Below, piece after piece: positions 50,650-62,693 of a DNA stretch of 64,000 nucleotides (position 1 is the stretch's first letter; the number at the start of each line of letters is the position of its first letter). The notes below the pieces were generated by a model that saw nothing but the letters and a program-made list of their open reading frames with translations, made no database searches and was not told where the DNA came from. The translations under genes and the position numbers were made by a program. Location of the stretch: positions 212,688,373-212,752,372 of the forward strand of contig CP136061.1 in assembly GCA_032622095.1 (NCBI GenBank), given 5' to 3'. The DNA is from Siphonodentalium dalli (lineage: Eukaryota > Mollusca > Scaphopoda > Gadilida > Siphonodentaliidae).

Positions 50650-51195
50650 CTGGACATGGTCACTTACTTTACCCGAAAAGAGTTTTAAGAACAAGGAAGT
50701 GAAATTTGGACAAAACTTCGATTTCAACTTGACGATGACGTGCGTGTTCTCAATGTGAACAACACGCCAAATATCAAGACATTATGTTGAGTATTGCTCA
50801 CGTTATCATCCGCACAACCCAAACATTAAGATTTCTGAGTTGAAAAAGAGTGGCATAACTCCGTCAACAATCATCGGACCATGACTAACATCGAACTTGA
50901 CCTGTGTCTTCTCAAATGTGATCCACGTACCAATTATCAAGAAATTATGTTGAATATTGTTTAAGTTATCATCCGGACAATAAAAATAAATGCGATTTCC
51001 AAGTAGAACATGGGGCATATATAACTCAGTCAAAATTCATCGGCCCCTGACCAAATTCCAAGATGACATGTGCGTTTTCCAAATAACAACTACGTACCAA
51101 ATCCCACTGAATTTTTATATTGGCAAACAGTTATGATCCGGACACACGGACGGACAGACTGGCATGTTAATCATAATGGTCCTCCTAAACTGTTC
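50650..51195. repeat. Diverged ~165-bp tandem repeat
   Basis: Three or four units containing ATAACTCCGTCAACAATCAT, CGGACCATGAC, GACCTGTGTCTTCTC, CACGTACCAA and TTATCATCCGGACA, ending in CACACGGACGGACAGACTGG. I associate this style of repeat with mollusc genomes (from memory, not checked). Non-coding. Confidence 0.72.
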
Positions 51196-51479
51196 GGGGA
51201 TAACTTACATTCTATTTAGCGATCTTTAAAAAAGGCTCTTATTTGGTCATATAGTCTAAAACTATAATATTTCAGCCATACTCACTGCACTTATTATAGA
51301 GTAATATTGGCCCAGTGCTTGGTATAACCAGTACATACAACCAGTACATATACCAGCATAATATTTACACCATGTAAATGGTTTGCATACGCCATTCATG
51401 CATATTTTGTTGTTGTTTTTTCTTCATATTTTCATGTATTTAGATGTTACTATATTTCACGTTTTCATTTTACTATTTA

Positions 51480-51632
51480 AGTTTCATTTCCAAACAGGGG
51501 CGGCAGGAAGACGGCCTATTTGGCCATGCCGCTCCTGTACAATATAATCATGTTTATTTCTGAATAGTTCACTGTCAGCATTATGTTTGTAAATATTGTA
51601 CAAATAAACAATCATTCAATCAATCGAAAAAT
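51480..51632 (+). repeat. LINE 3' end
   Basis: GGGGCGGCAGGAAGACGG, TTGGCCATGCCGCTCCTGT, then GTACAAATAAACAATCATTC and AATCAATCG: a 3' UTR plus short tandem tail typical of CR1/L2/Jockey-like elements. No RT sequence is attached upstream. Confidence 0.6.
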
Positions 51633-53276
51633 TCAACAATGGATGTACCATTTCGTAAACACGGCATCTGAACTAGGAAAAATATAAACAAACAGTCCTC
51701 CATTCGTCCCGAACAAATCACCGATAAACAAACGAAAATGCATTTGCTAACGAGTGTCATGCTATACATTATTTATATGATAGAATGAAGTCGTTTGATA
51801 GTAATTTTGATACAATAGTAATTAAAATACCTGCTTTGAGCAAGTTTATTCGCTGTGCGCCCGAGCGGAGTGTTCCACATCACTTTAATAATTCAAAATT
51901 GTTCATAATCTGTTATTTTACAAAGAATATATGACCGTTATGCATAATTTATGTATTTAGCATCGGAAACCATCGACGATGTGTGGCCGGAACGGTGCAT
52001 TAGTTGGTACGGTGCATACATATCATATATACCTGCGTGTACTTACTGCATGTATCTAGTGGAGCAATGGAGCTACTCGGGCGTACATGTATTTAGCATC
52101 GGAGGTTCAGCCATTAAGGTGCATACATATCATACCTGCGTGTACCTTAGAAGTAAGTCCAGTTATTTCCCGTAATGGTCCTTGTATGCATATATCTAGT
52201 GGAGCACTGGAGCTACTCGGGCGTACACATAATAATCACGTCCAACTCACAACCAGTTATTACCGAGTATCTTAGCATATAAATTATCAACAGTCCACCA
52301 GAAGACAACAAAAGAATGCTTTCAGCTAATACTCAAAACAATGGAGACACTTTATCCCCGTAACAATCAATATGGCTTAAAAGTGTACGAGGCCAGTGCG
52401 GAAAAGTAATCTTAATAACAAATATGAGGCACCATGATATACGTGATTCTCGTACACCAAACCTGTTTACACAATAATCGATTTGAGTGTTGAGCTGTGT
52501 GGGCCCTTGATATCATGGACTTATCGCTTTCGGGACATCCTACTTCATGACTTTACATAATAGAGGACAGATAAGTCCACAAACTGGTACTTTGGTCCAT
52601 ATGTTCTCACGGTGTATACGAATTAAAGGGACCGATGCATTCGTTGTTGGTATATGCAAAATAACATAAATGTCAATATATATTCGTCTAGCCTACTCCC
52701 GCTTGTTCTCGATAAAATAAGCTCATAATAAGTTTATTTTAATGAGCCAAATAAGCTCGTATTGTTATTATAATATCTCAATATACGCTCTATATGGACC
52801 TAAACCGCGGTTTTTAAAACAGTTCAATATGGAACTATTTTCATACAAAATAAGCCCATATTGGCATTATTTAATCTACAATTTTCATCGACACAACTTA
52901 CCAGAATCACGCTCTTCATAATTGTTTTCACTGTGGTCCGAACCTACGTGGATATTTAGGTTCAATATGAACCATCTTGCACGAGGATATATGTTGCCTA
53001 CCAATAACAAGATGTCGTACGTTGAAACCGTTGTTTTGTAAACCAAATTTTAGAGTAAACTTCTCTGTTCACTGCAGTCACTTATTGCGACGAGCCACGC
53101 GCGTTTTTGGATTATATGATCAAATCATGAATCGAACATTAGAAAAGGCCAAACATCGTAAATATTGAAAACAATGTTCTACAAATTCTTTGTTCTTATT
53201 TGCATTATTAATAATTTCACAATAGCTGATGTAGCGTTAGCAAGTTGAAACCATTGTTACATGTATATAAACATGA
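51633..53276. other. Unassigned repeat-rich DNA
   Basis: GGAGCTACTCGGGCGTACA and TATTTAGCATCGGA each occur twice at about 51950-52230 (period about 130 bp), indicating a two-copy tandem repeat. 52700-52990 (AATAAGCCCATATTGGCATT, GATATTTAGGTTCAATATGA) resembles 62236-62450. No gene. Confidence 0.5.
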
Positions 53277-55122
53277 AGGCCGGATTCGTCATCTCAGGTT
53301 TAAACCTGGTCTACGTAAACCGCTAGGTTTAAACCGCCGTGAGTCAGCAACATCCGTGGTTTAAACCCGCAGGTCTAAGTGACGCATTCGTCATCTCTGG
53401 TTTAAACTTGGTCCAGCCAGACCAGTGGTTTAGCAGTAGTGTCTGTATCGTCGAGATATTAATCGTACTTTCCAAATGCGGACCGCCTCGTTTTATTGAT
53501 TGCGAAAATCAATAATTACGACAGCGAGCATATTTTGATTGGAAATTGATAAGCGAGAAGCACTCACACCTATACATCGTGTGGGAATAAGTTTTTGGCA
53601 ATTTCGATATTTTTGTTTGTTTGCGTTTTATAAGTTTAAACCGGCAACTAAACCATATAATTCGGCGGCGCAGCTAAACCAGCTCTACCGAGGCTAAACT
53701 TGATATGACGATTCCGTCTTTTCGTCATCGCGGTTTAGAATTGTCAAACTATCAGTCAAAGGGTGGAGCTGTCGATAAGCTCGAGTGAGGACGTGTCTAA
53801 GTGGCGACTGCCGACTGGTGTTGTCATGTCACAGAACTTTGATTCATTCACACACAAGCTTTGCTCAGATATGGACATGTTTCTTCAATATGATTTTTAC
53901 AACTATCTTGTGGATTTGTGTTTGGCTTGAATGTGGCAATCACAAATACTGGTGTTTTCCACGAATTCATTTGAAGGGTTCAGCTTTTATTTTGACACCA
54001 AAACGATGTTACTGAATGACCAAATATGCTATACACATAGTTTTCAATCCTAAACTTATTTTGCTCTATGAGTCAAATCTGATAACTTATTTTGATGTAG
54101 ATCATTCCACAAAGCTCTACTCTGGCTACGTCCATAAATTCCCATAATATTCCACCAGTTCAAAACCTTTTCTACATGACGGGAAATTTATGACATTGAA
54201 AAAAAGCAACTCATGTAATATATTTCTTTATTAAAAGCTGTCCCTCTGCATGGTTGCCAACTTCCAACAGTTCAGATACCGCTTCTGGTATGCACTCATA
54301 AGCAAATTGCCTTTACTTGACTGACCTCTTGATCCAGGATTGACTCGATTATGGAGCCTTTGTTCAGCGTCAGAGGGACCTGCAGCCCGTTTGTGCGATA
54401 GGAGCCTGCGACACCTTTGCGCACATTTTGATCATTTGAACATTTTAATTTAAAAAAACTTTAATTAAATTTAAAACAAACAAATATTACTTTAAAGTTT
54501 TAATTTTGTTTCTTGTTAGATTCATCTCCTTACTCAATTTACACAATTTGTTTTTCATTTATTTTTAAATTATATTTTCTTATTTTTAAATCAAAATTTT
54601 AAAACCTAGCGCCGTTATGGCATCCGAGTCAACACACCTAATCTGATTGAAATCGGTCCAGGGGTATTGTAGAACAGTTGTGAACAGACAAACGGGCATA
54701 CAGAGAGACAACTCCTATACCCTTTAATATATACATATATACGTGTATATACACCAAATTTTTTCTTTGTGGGTAAAGCATCTTGCAAAAAATATATCAC
54801 AAACAAATCGACGAATAGCGCGTGAAACTCGTGTTGAGAGACAAGCCTTTTGTCAGATTGGTATAAACCCAGAATGAGATCGGATTAATGGTCCATAAGC
54901 GATACTTGTTTCTCAATGAAATGATCCATAATTTATGACGTGTCAATAATCATTATATCGGCCTGTCTTTTGGTCCGATTGGTAAGAGGGTAGTTTGACT
55001 GCATTCTCTTATCACCGAATCGACAAAAACGCCCCCTTTGACCCGGTTTGGCTGGCCCGCCAATGTAGGTTTAAACCAGGTTTAAACTCGGAGGTTTAAA
55101 CCGGAGATGACGAATCTGGCCT
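53277..55122. mobile_element. TIR element with GGTTTAAACC palindromes
   Basis: Left AGGCCGGATTCGTCATCTCA then GGTTTAAACC; right CCGGAGATGACGAATCTGGC then CT. The terminal repeats are about 35 bp and contain multiple GGTTTAAACC palindromes, with a sub-terminal repeat at about 53392. 1.85 kb with no transposase. No clear target duplication. The internal 54600-54730 resembles short repeats with a CAGACAAACGGGCATACAGA tail seen elsewhere. Confidence 0.72.
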
Positions 55123-56894
55123 AACTGTTACATTCTTTTCAAATAACATCGTGCAATGACCATAGTGATTCAAACATTTAGTTGACAATCCCTACCAAAT
55201 TGCATTGAGATAATCTAACCTATGACTGAGATATAACTCAGGAGCGGAAAACATTGCCATTGAGTACTCTTTTGAAAGTACTCCCGATATTTGCTGACAT
55301 GCATATGGTTTCTAAATAGTGCAAAGCACAACACAACTCTAATATACTTATAATACTACTGGAACGAATATTTATACTTCGCCTCAGAGCACAATCCCAT
55401 TGTTACAATCGTTCCCTGATTTTTGGTAAAGCACACCAATTCCCAAGGCTGGCGAAGGAATAGTTCAGTGATTATCCCATTGTTATGTATACACAACTCA
55501 TAACAGACAAATCGCACGAGTGCTTCAAAGTGGGACCAGTCAGTGTTGTTTCTGACATATCTATTCACATTCAACGGCGATCAGTTCATGTTAATCACGC
55601 TGTTGGGCGTGGCTAACCGGCTATTGTGTCCAATCGCGGCCAGCGCACGGATTGTGCGTCGTGGTCAAAACACGCTCAAGGGCACATTTCCAATTGATTG
55701 AATTATGTGGGATCAATTGTGCTCTAAGTCGATCAGAGCACGCGAATAGTTCTTTACCAGAATAAATCTCGTCTTCGACTCGATTCTTGTCTTCCAACCC
55801 TTGCATATAAATCTTGTCTTCATATTTTCACCATTTTTGTTTCTGCTCGATTCTGCGCTGTCTAGCATAACCGGCCGGAAGTCACGTGTAAATTTCATAA
55901 ATATTTGTACTCCACCACCCCCTCCCCGCCAGAATCTGGCTCATCGCTATAGAAAATGAATAGAAAAAAATAGATGACGTCATTCACCTGCGCCTAATGC
56001 ATAAACAACCAAAATCAACTTCATAACACACAAAGAAGGGTAACTCCAGAATGAAAATTGGAAACAACATAAGATACATCCATGCCAAATTTCGCTCAGA
56101 TTTGACAACCGGTGGCTATATATAGATACATTATCAGACGGACACAGAGACGCAAGGACACGCGCGCACAAGGACGTGTTTAATTCAGTATAGCCCCATA
56201 TGAGTATAATACGAATGATCAGTAGAAGTGACATAGGTTGTAAGATCTATCCGCATAATGATGGTGTGACACATATGATAGTGTATATAATGATTCATTT
56301 CATGAATCTCGATTCAGTCCTACGCCCGTATATATCATATTCCACCCGTTCAAACCCTGGGAACATTTTGATGTTCTGTCATGTTCTGATGGGGGAACTT
56401 TATAACATTGAACAAATAACGCCCGGAATATAATTCTTTGCTAAATATGGCATATCTCCACCTTGAATTGTTTGTATAGATTCGGGATGTAACATAATAA
56501 TTCAGAGTCAGGGAATCAAGTCAACTGGAAATTCTGTCAATGGGACGTTTCTATGAATTATTTTCTATGAATTCGAGTTTATGTGGCTATTTTTAGAACC
56601 TTACTACATTTTCATTGAACATTTATCTTTTAAAACACTTTTATGTTAAAGACATATTTTGTACTTGTTTGGGTGCGTGAAACTGATCAGTTAGAATTCG
56701 GTTGCTACGCCAACTTGAGGAATGTAGCATTCTACCAACATCACCGAAAATCTCAAGCAAATAGACCGTACCACTCTATAGAAAACATCGTCCGAACTAC
56801 GCTAAATTGTAAATATTTACTACCTGAATCGGGACGCATCTATCGGCGATAAACTAACGAAAACATTTCGCCATCGGCAGTCACTGCATTTAAT
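55123..56894. other. Unassigned DNA
   Basis: No supported gene. 56040-56185 (TAACTCCAGAATGAAAATTG ... GACGGACACAGAGACG) is another short mollusc-style repeat fragment. Confidence 0.4.
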
Positions 56895-57120
56895 TAATAC
56901 TAGCAGGGTTACCCGGCGTTGCCCAGGTTAAAGTGATGTAAAACCCTCTGCATGCTGTGGATATTTGTTGGGAATAGAGAATATTCATTGCTCAAAGTGT
57001 TACACGTATTCTCAAAAATTGTATATTCAAATAGCATCACAAAACATGACTTTTACACAGTCATGGAATAAAAGTATAGTGGCTCACCTTGTCGATTGTC
57101 ATTTTGTTTATCGCGATTAA
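56895..57120. repeat. Interspersed repeat (GGGTTACCCGGCGTTGCCC)
   Basis: Starts CTAGCAGGGTTACCCGG and continues GTTAAAGTGATGTAAAAC. The latter part is related to 13626-13810, where the nested-palindrome MITE copy 1 sits at the corresponding TTAA. Family unknown. Confidence 0.5.
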
Positions 57121-57899
57121 TCCGTTCAACCAATAATGAAGTATTTATTTATTTACAACTGAGTATACTTCAGACGTTATAATATGATACATGAACATCA
57201 TAAACACATTAGTTCGCAAAAATAAAAGACGACAATTGGGTTTTACATATAGAGATGTATCAATCAATCTAGTGGGTTTGACTAAGATCTTGAGGACACC
57301 TGGCTATCATATCTCCACGAAGATACAGATGTTTTAATGTGCTCCTCTGTTCATGGTGCTATTTATTGGCTAAATATTTTCAGTTTAAAAGAAATGTTGC
57401 TGCGCACGTATATTAGCTACATGTGCCAGACACAGAGCGAGATTTTGAGTTGTCTATGTCAATCGATGAGTCTGTACTAAAATTCCGCTGTATCGGGCAG
57501 ATATACCCTTGTCAGATGTCAGTATTGGAAGATCCTGAAAAGTCATGTGCTACTGACTGCGTTTTATTTTGAACAGGCCTTCGATACATTTCCATATCTC
57601 TTGACAAATTATAACATTTTTGTGGAAACTTTATTGAATGGAACAGACTCAATTGTGTTATAATATATATGCAATCCTCTGACGGTTCGAGGTCTCTCAG
57701 TTTGCAAGAATATATGTATCTCTTAAATATAATGATAAATATACTTTTAATGCTTCTTCTATGTATCTCTTTTTGATAGCTCATTGTGTGAATGCCCTGA
57801 TTGCCATCCCCGTATAAATATGACAGTTGAGAAGATATAATTGTTCAAGTGACTTAATTGGGTTACCATTTGTCGAGATTGTGAAATTTGAACGCCCAA
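57121..57899. other. Unassigned DNA
   Basis: No gene or repeat boundary recognised. Confidence 0.35.
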
Positions 57900-59880
57900 A
57901 ACTCCTTAAAACGACATGAAGATGGCCTGGGTGACTATATATAACTTATAGGTGGATATCGGCGATCTTATCAATGATAGTGCATATCCTCTCGCCATCC
58001 GTGACCAAACGCAACCAAATGTGATTTAATTCATCATATCATTAGAGAAGAACGTGTATGAATTTGATGGAAATTAGTGCTAAATATATTTATATCAGCT
58101 TTGGTGCAACTGCGGCACTGCCATCCTCTTGCCTGACTTTAACGGCGCCACTTTTGACATATTTAAAACACGTCCATTAGACTCATGGGTGCATGATATA
58201 CTGGAGATGATTATATATAGGTTTGGTGGTAATCAGCAACTAAACAAATTCTTAGAATAGTTATGACCCCCCCCCCCCCCATCTCTCACCCAAAACGGCA
58301 GCAATTTGTCATCTTTAAATCACACGATTATATTCCTCGTATCATAGAGAGGAATAATATATCAATTTGGTAGAAATCTGCGCTAAAAATAGTTTATTAA
58401 ATATCAATTGTTGATGCCCCCCTGCAACGCTGACTCAAACAGCGCCATATCGCGGAGGTGATTATGTATTCGTTTGGTGGAAATCGGCGACAAAACAATT
58501 TCACCATATTGTTTTAATTTTGCCGACCTCCCCCTTTTCTTCCCCTGACACCAAACAGTGTCACTTTAGAAAATTTTAACCCGTAAAGGGTATCCCCGTC
58601 TTGGTGCCATCTCGATTGTATCCAATGAAGTTATATGTAGAACGCATACAGACAGACAGAAAGACAGACAGCACGATTTGATTTCTCGTATCATTTGAGA
58701 AGAACGTGTCTGAATTTGATGGTAATTGGTACTGCAAATATTTTTTATCAGTTTTGGTGATCCTTCCGTCCCTATTGCGGACTCAAGCGGCGACACTTTT
58801 GTCACCGTTAAACCACACACTTAGACTCATTCGAGATTAGAGATGCATATATATAAATTGGTGAAAATTGGTGAGTATACAAATTCGTATCAAATTTAAG
58901 GTCCCCATATCTCTCACCCAGAGGGCACCAATTTTGTGTTTCAAAACCACACGATAAGATTTCTCGTATCACGTAGAAGAATATGTATCAATATGGTGGA
59001 AATCGGCGCTAAACATATTGTTATCATTTGTGTGTGTCCCTCTCACCTCTATACACCACTGACTCGAATGGCCCCACTTGTGACATCCTTAAACCACACA
59101 ATTACAATCCTGATATCATTGATATTATTATTTATAAGTTTGGTGCTAATCGGCGACTAAACAAATTTTAATCAAATTTGGTATCCCCCCTCCCTCCCCA
59201 TCTCTCACCCAAACAGCACCAATATGGCGTCTTTAAATCACACGATTAGATTCCTCGTATCATGGATAAGAACGTGTATAAATTTGGTGGAAATTGGCGC
59301 TAAAAATATTGTGTATCGATTTTGGTGCCCCTCTCTTTTTCAGTGCACCCCTGACTCGAATGTGGCCACATTTAACATATTTAAGCCACACCATTAGACT
59401 CCTAATACCATGGGGATGATTTTGTATAAGCGTGGTGGCAATCGGCGACTAAACCCATTCTTATCAAATTTAGTGCCCACTGCCCCCCAATCTCACATCC
59501 AAACGACAACAATTTGGCGTTGTTAAATCGCACAATTAGATTCCTTGTATCATCAATTTGGTTTAAATCGGCGCTAAAATTAGTTTTATCAATTATGGTG
59601 CCCCTCTCCCTTCTGTGCATCCCTGACTCGAACGACGCCACTTAAATATTTAAACCACACCAATAGATTCTTCATATCATGGGGGTGATTATATGTAAGT
59701 TTCGTGGCAATCGGCGACAAAAAAATTCTACCACTCCCCCTTTTCTGCCCCTGACAACAACGGCGTCACTTTAGACAATTTTAACCCCACCATTATCTTT
59801 ATCGTAAACAGTTACACCTAGTAGACCCATTTGGTATCATCTAGATGGTCCCCTGTGAATTTCTATAGAACACAGACAGA
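57900..59880. repeat. Degenerate tandem array, ~145-bp monomers in ~290-bp dimers
   Basis: Phrases GACTCGAA...GGCGCCACTT, TTTAAACCACAC, ATTAGA(T/C)TC, TCGTATCAT, TTTGGTGGAAATCGGCG and CTAAA recur in order about a dozen times. CTGACTC-type landmarks are spaced about 270-350 bp. Alternating half-units (CTCACCCAAACGGCA versus GACTCGAACGGCG) show a dimeric structure. The array ends in CAGACAGACAGACAG and an (AT)n run. Open frames across it change frame between units. Confidence 0.82.
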
Positions 59881-60065
59881 CAGACAGACATTCGCAAATA
59901 TATATATATATATATATCAGATTGACGATGTGTGTTGTCAATTTAGATATAATATTTGTAAAAATAACTACTTTGAACAATATTATACTCCATTTCTATT
60001 TTTCGATGTTTCATATTTGTTTATTTTGGGAAAAGCAGTGCTAATACGCCTTCAAAATTAGATAG

Positions 60066-60178
60066 AAATATTGTTGCTGTTGTTGTTGTTGTTGTTGCTG
60101 CTGTTAGTGGTAGTGGTTGTGGTGGCGGTTGTGGTGACGGTGGTGGTGACGGTGGTGGTGTTGTTGTTGTTATAGAAA
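60066..60178. repeat. (GTT)n/(GTG)n microsatellite
   Basis: Mixed trinucleotide tract of about 110 bp. It produces a false proline/threonine-rich frame on the - strand. Confidence 0.95.
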
Positions 60179-60601
60179 GTGGTGCCAGTAAGAGATAGAG
60201 CATCTCTAATACTTGTTCGTCCAATTTCGATTGCATGCTAATTGTGACGTTTGTGAATTGAATTGATTACCCGGGAGTAAATCCATGATTGCAAGCGAGG
60301 CAAAGCAAAATCGGCTAGCCATTAATATCATTAGGTGTACTTTGCCACACAAACCACCAATGTTTTTAACTGACAAATATATTACCTGTATTGATTTTCG
60401 ATGTTATAAACTTACCTGCCAGAACATCAAACAGATCACAGTTGCAAAAACTTGTGCCCCAATCCCTTTTGTATATTTTGCAAATAAAATATGTTTCAAG
60501 TCAAACAGATCACAGGTTTTGAACTGGTGGAGTATGATCTCTTCGGGCGAAAGTCATAGTAGACATTCTTGACATGAGCTAATGATATTGAAAATATAGA
60601 T
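60179..60601. other. Unassigned DNA
   Basis: No supported feature; an open frame at 60285-60572 lacks a domain. Confidence 0.35.
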
Positions 60602-61000
60602 TTAACCCTTTACCCAACAGAACGGCCCTGTGCCAATGCATTCTCTTATATATGCGAGTCGACCATAGGTCGCCTCGCATATATAAGAGAATGCATTGGC
60701 TTAACACATTAAAAATTCTAAAATTGTTAAAGAATGTAAGAAAAAATGGTAAAAAGTGTTAAAAAATATTTTGTTTAGCCCAATGCATTCTCTTATATAT
60801 GCGAGGCGACCTATGGTCGACTCGCATATATAAGAGAATGCATTGGCACAGGGCATAACTGTAACTATCACAATGTGGTCAAGGAGCCGGTTCCAATGAT
60901 ACCCATATTTGTATGGTTCTATTGAGACAGACCGAAGATATTTTAGGCTGTTGAAGCTTTATTTGGCCGGTTTTGGCCGGTTTGTTGGGTAAAGGGATAA
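60602..61000. mobile_element. Nested-palindrome TTAA MITE, copy 5
   Basis: Left TTAA 60602-60605; the right flank is ATAA (60997-61000), a one-base change from TTAA. Same orientation as copies 1 and 4. Both hairpins are essentially intact, and the sequence is very close to copy 1. Confidence 0.9.
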
Positions 61001-61689
61001 CGGGAGAGCTTTCCCAAGAACAGAGCAGCAAATGTTGGAAAGAATGAAAATACATGTACACTTACCTTGAATTGAGAAAATAGATAGCACTTGTGTCATA
61101 ATATTTGGAGATATATTTTCCTTAGTACAGATTATATGTTGTTCATGCTATTGACAGTTATATCAATTGGACGCCTTTGAGAAACTACAATGGAATTGTC
61201 CGTCGACCTGGTTGATACAAGCTTTCGCGTGTTCGGCTCAATAGAGTCCGGTACTTAAATCACTTGCTATTTGGTTCGAATGATTATGTTCTTTTGTTAT
61301 CGGAATGAATACTGACTCTAGTAGGTCGTCATATTCAATGCCAAAGCTCAAATGCTATTTTAATTGGGCACTCGGTTTGGTACTCAAATAATTACCAGAC
61401 CATTTTGCAGACAGTTCGTTTTATATGGCTGTGGCCGGGTTTGCTAAGATATGAACGACGAAATACATACCAAAAGCAACAGTTTAATATGCACGCACAG
61501 TGAGAGCAATGTAGCTCCTTAAGTTGTTATGAACTGGCATTCGTCCAAAATTATATGTCATCTATCTAGCAAGAATCAATCGTGCAGTAACCCGTGACAT
61601 TACATCGCTCGAATGTTCGACAATCAAAATTAATAGACATCGGAATAGAGAACCTTCGGAATAGCGAACCTTCGGACTAAAGAATTCTA

Positions 61690-61785
61690 CCCACATTGTA
61701 GGAACAGCTAGGCTTTGTGATTCTTTGCACTTTAAATTATATTCTCTACAAAGTGTTTTGCGGCTGTATTTGTGGGTCATATGAG
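61690..61785. repeat. Direct repeat, first copy
   Basis: CACATTGTAGGAACAGCTAG, GATTCTTTGCACTTTAAA and TGTTTTGCGGCTGT...TGTGGGTCATAT recur at 63695-63793. Non-coding. Confidence 0.8.
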
Positions 61786-61792
61786 GGCTGAC

Positions 61793-62060
61793 TTAACCCT
61801 TTCATGACTGGAGCTTCCTGTATTTTTGCGAACACCTTGTGCCAACGCATTCTCGTATATATGCGAGTCTCTTACAAGAGAATGAATTGACCTAACAAAT
61901 TTCATATTAATTTTTATAATTGTTGAAAAAAGAAAGAAAATGAAAAATAATGTTAAAGAATGTAAGAAATGATGATAAAAAAAGAGATAAAAATTATTGT
62001 TAAAGAATGTAAGAAGTAAAATTGTTAAAACAGACAAAATTATAAAAAACGTTATAGAAT
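61793..62060. mobile_element. Nested-palindrome MITE, decayed sixth copy
   Basis: TTAACCCTTT start, then TGTGCCAACGCATTCTCGTA and TATATGCGAGTC, then an A-rich spacer with AAAGAATGTAAGAA repeated. The central palindrome is collapsed and no right end is found. Confidence 0.6.
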
Positions 62061-62547
62061 GCCGTGTGAAGGTAGCCTTACCAGTTCGTGACCTAATAAC
62101 TATGTTTTAAAACACGCGTTCTTATATCCACATTTAGGTTTATTACCCCGAATGAGGTTCGAGTCAAATTCATTGATTTGAGGGCACATTGCTAGTCTGC
62201 CATTACGTCCTTCTGAACGGTTCACAGAAACTGATTTTGAACTTATTTCAAAAACACAAATAAGCCCAAATCGGCATTACATGTATTTGAATCTGAATTA
62301 CGCTTTATATGAACATAAATTGGGCTACAAGGTGTACGTTGTTATAGTGTTGTCATTGTTTTCATAAAACGGAACCACGGGTAGTCTACTATGGGCTTAT
62401 TTCAGAACCAAGTCAGTCCAATATGAATATTTAGGACCAATATGAACCTATTCCAACGTGGAAATGTTGGTATGCCACACGGTTATTCAAACATAAAATT
62501 TTGAAAAATCAACAGTTCTCTTCGGCATGGAAAAAATATATAGAATA
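62061..62547. other. Unassigned repeat-like DNA
   Basis: Resembles 52700-52990 (AATAAGCCCAAATCGGCATT, ATATTTAGGACCAATATGAA). AATAAGCCC near 62260 and GGGCTTATT near 62395 form an inverted pair. Confidence 0.45.
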
Positions 62548-62693
62548 CACCCATAGTAGCCGAGAATAAAAAAAATTCACCACGAGTGGTATTTAAAACA
62601 CCGAGAATAAAAAAAATTCACCACGAGTGGTATTTAAAACCACAATTCCACGAGTGGTGAAATTTTTTTATTCTCGGCTACTATGGGTGTATT
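62548..62693. repeat. Foldback with duplicated arm, CCACGAGTGG core
   Basis: ACACCCATAGTAGCCGAGAA at the left pairs with TTCTCGGCTACTATGGGTGT at the right. The inner segment with TTCACCACGAGTGGTATTTA is duplicated in tandem on the left only (period about 43 bp). Confidence 0.88.

Noticed and set aside
60021-60236. Proline/threonine-rich - strand frame
   Set aside because: It is created by the GTT/GTG trinucleotide tract.
13229-61000. Palindromic repeats considered as a CRISPR array
   Set aside because: Copies are kilobases apart, TTAA-flanked and in both orientations, with no regular spacers; the genome is eukaryotic.
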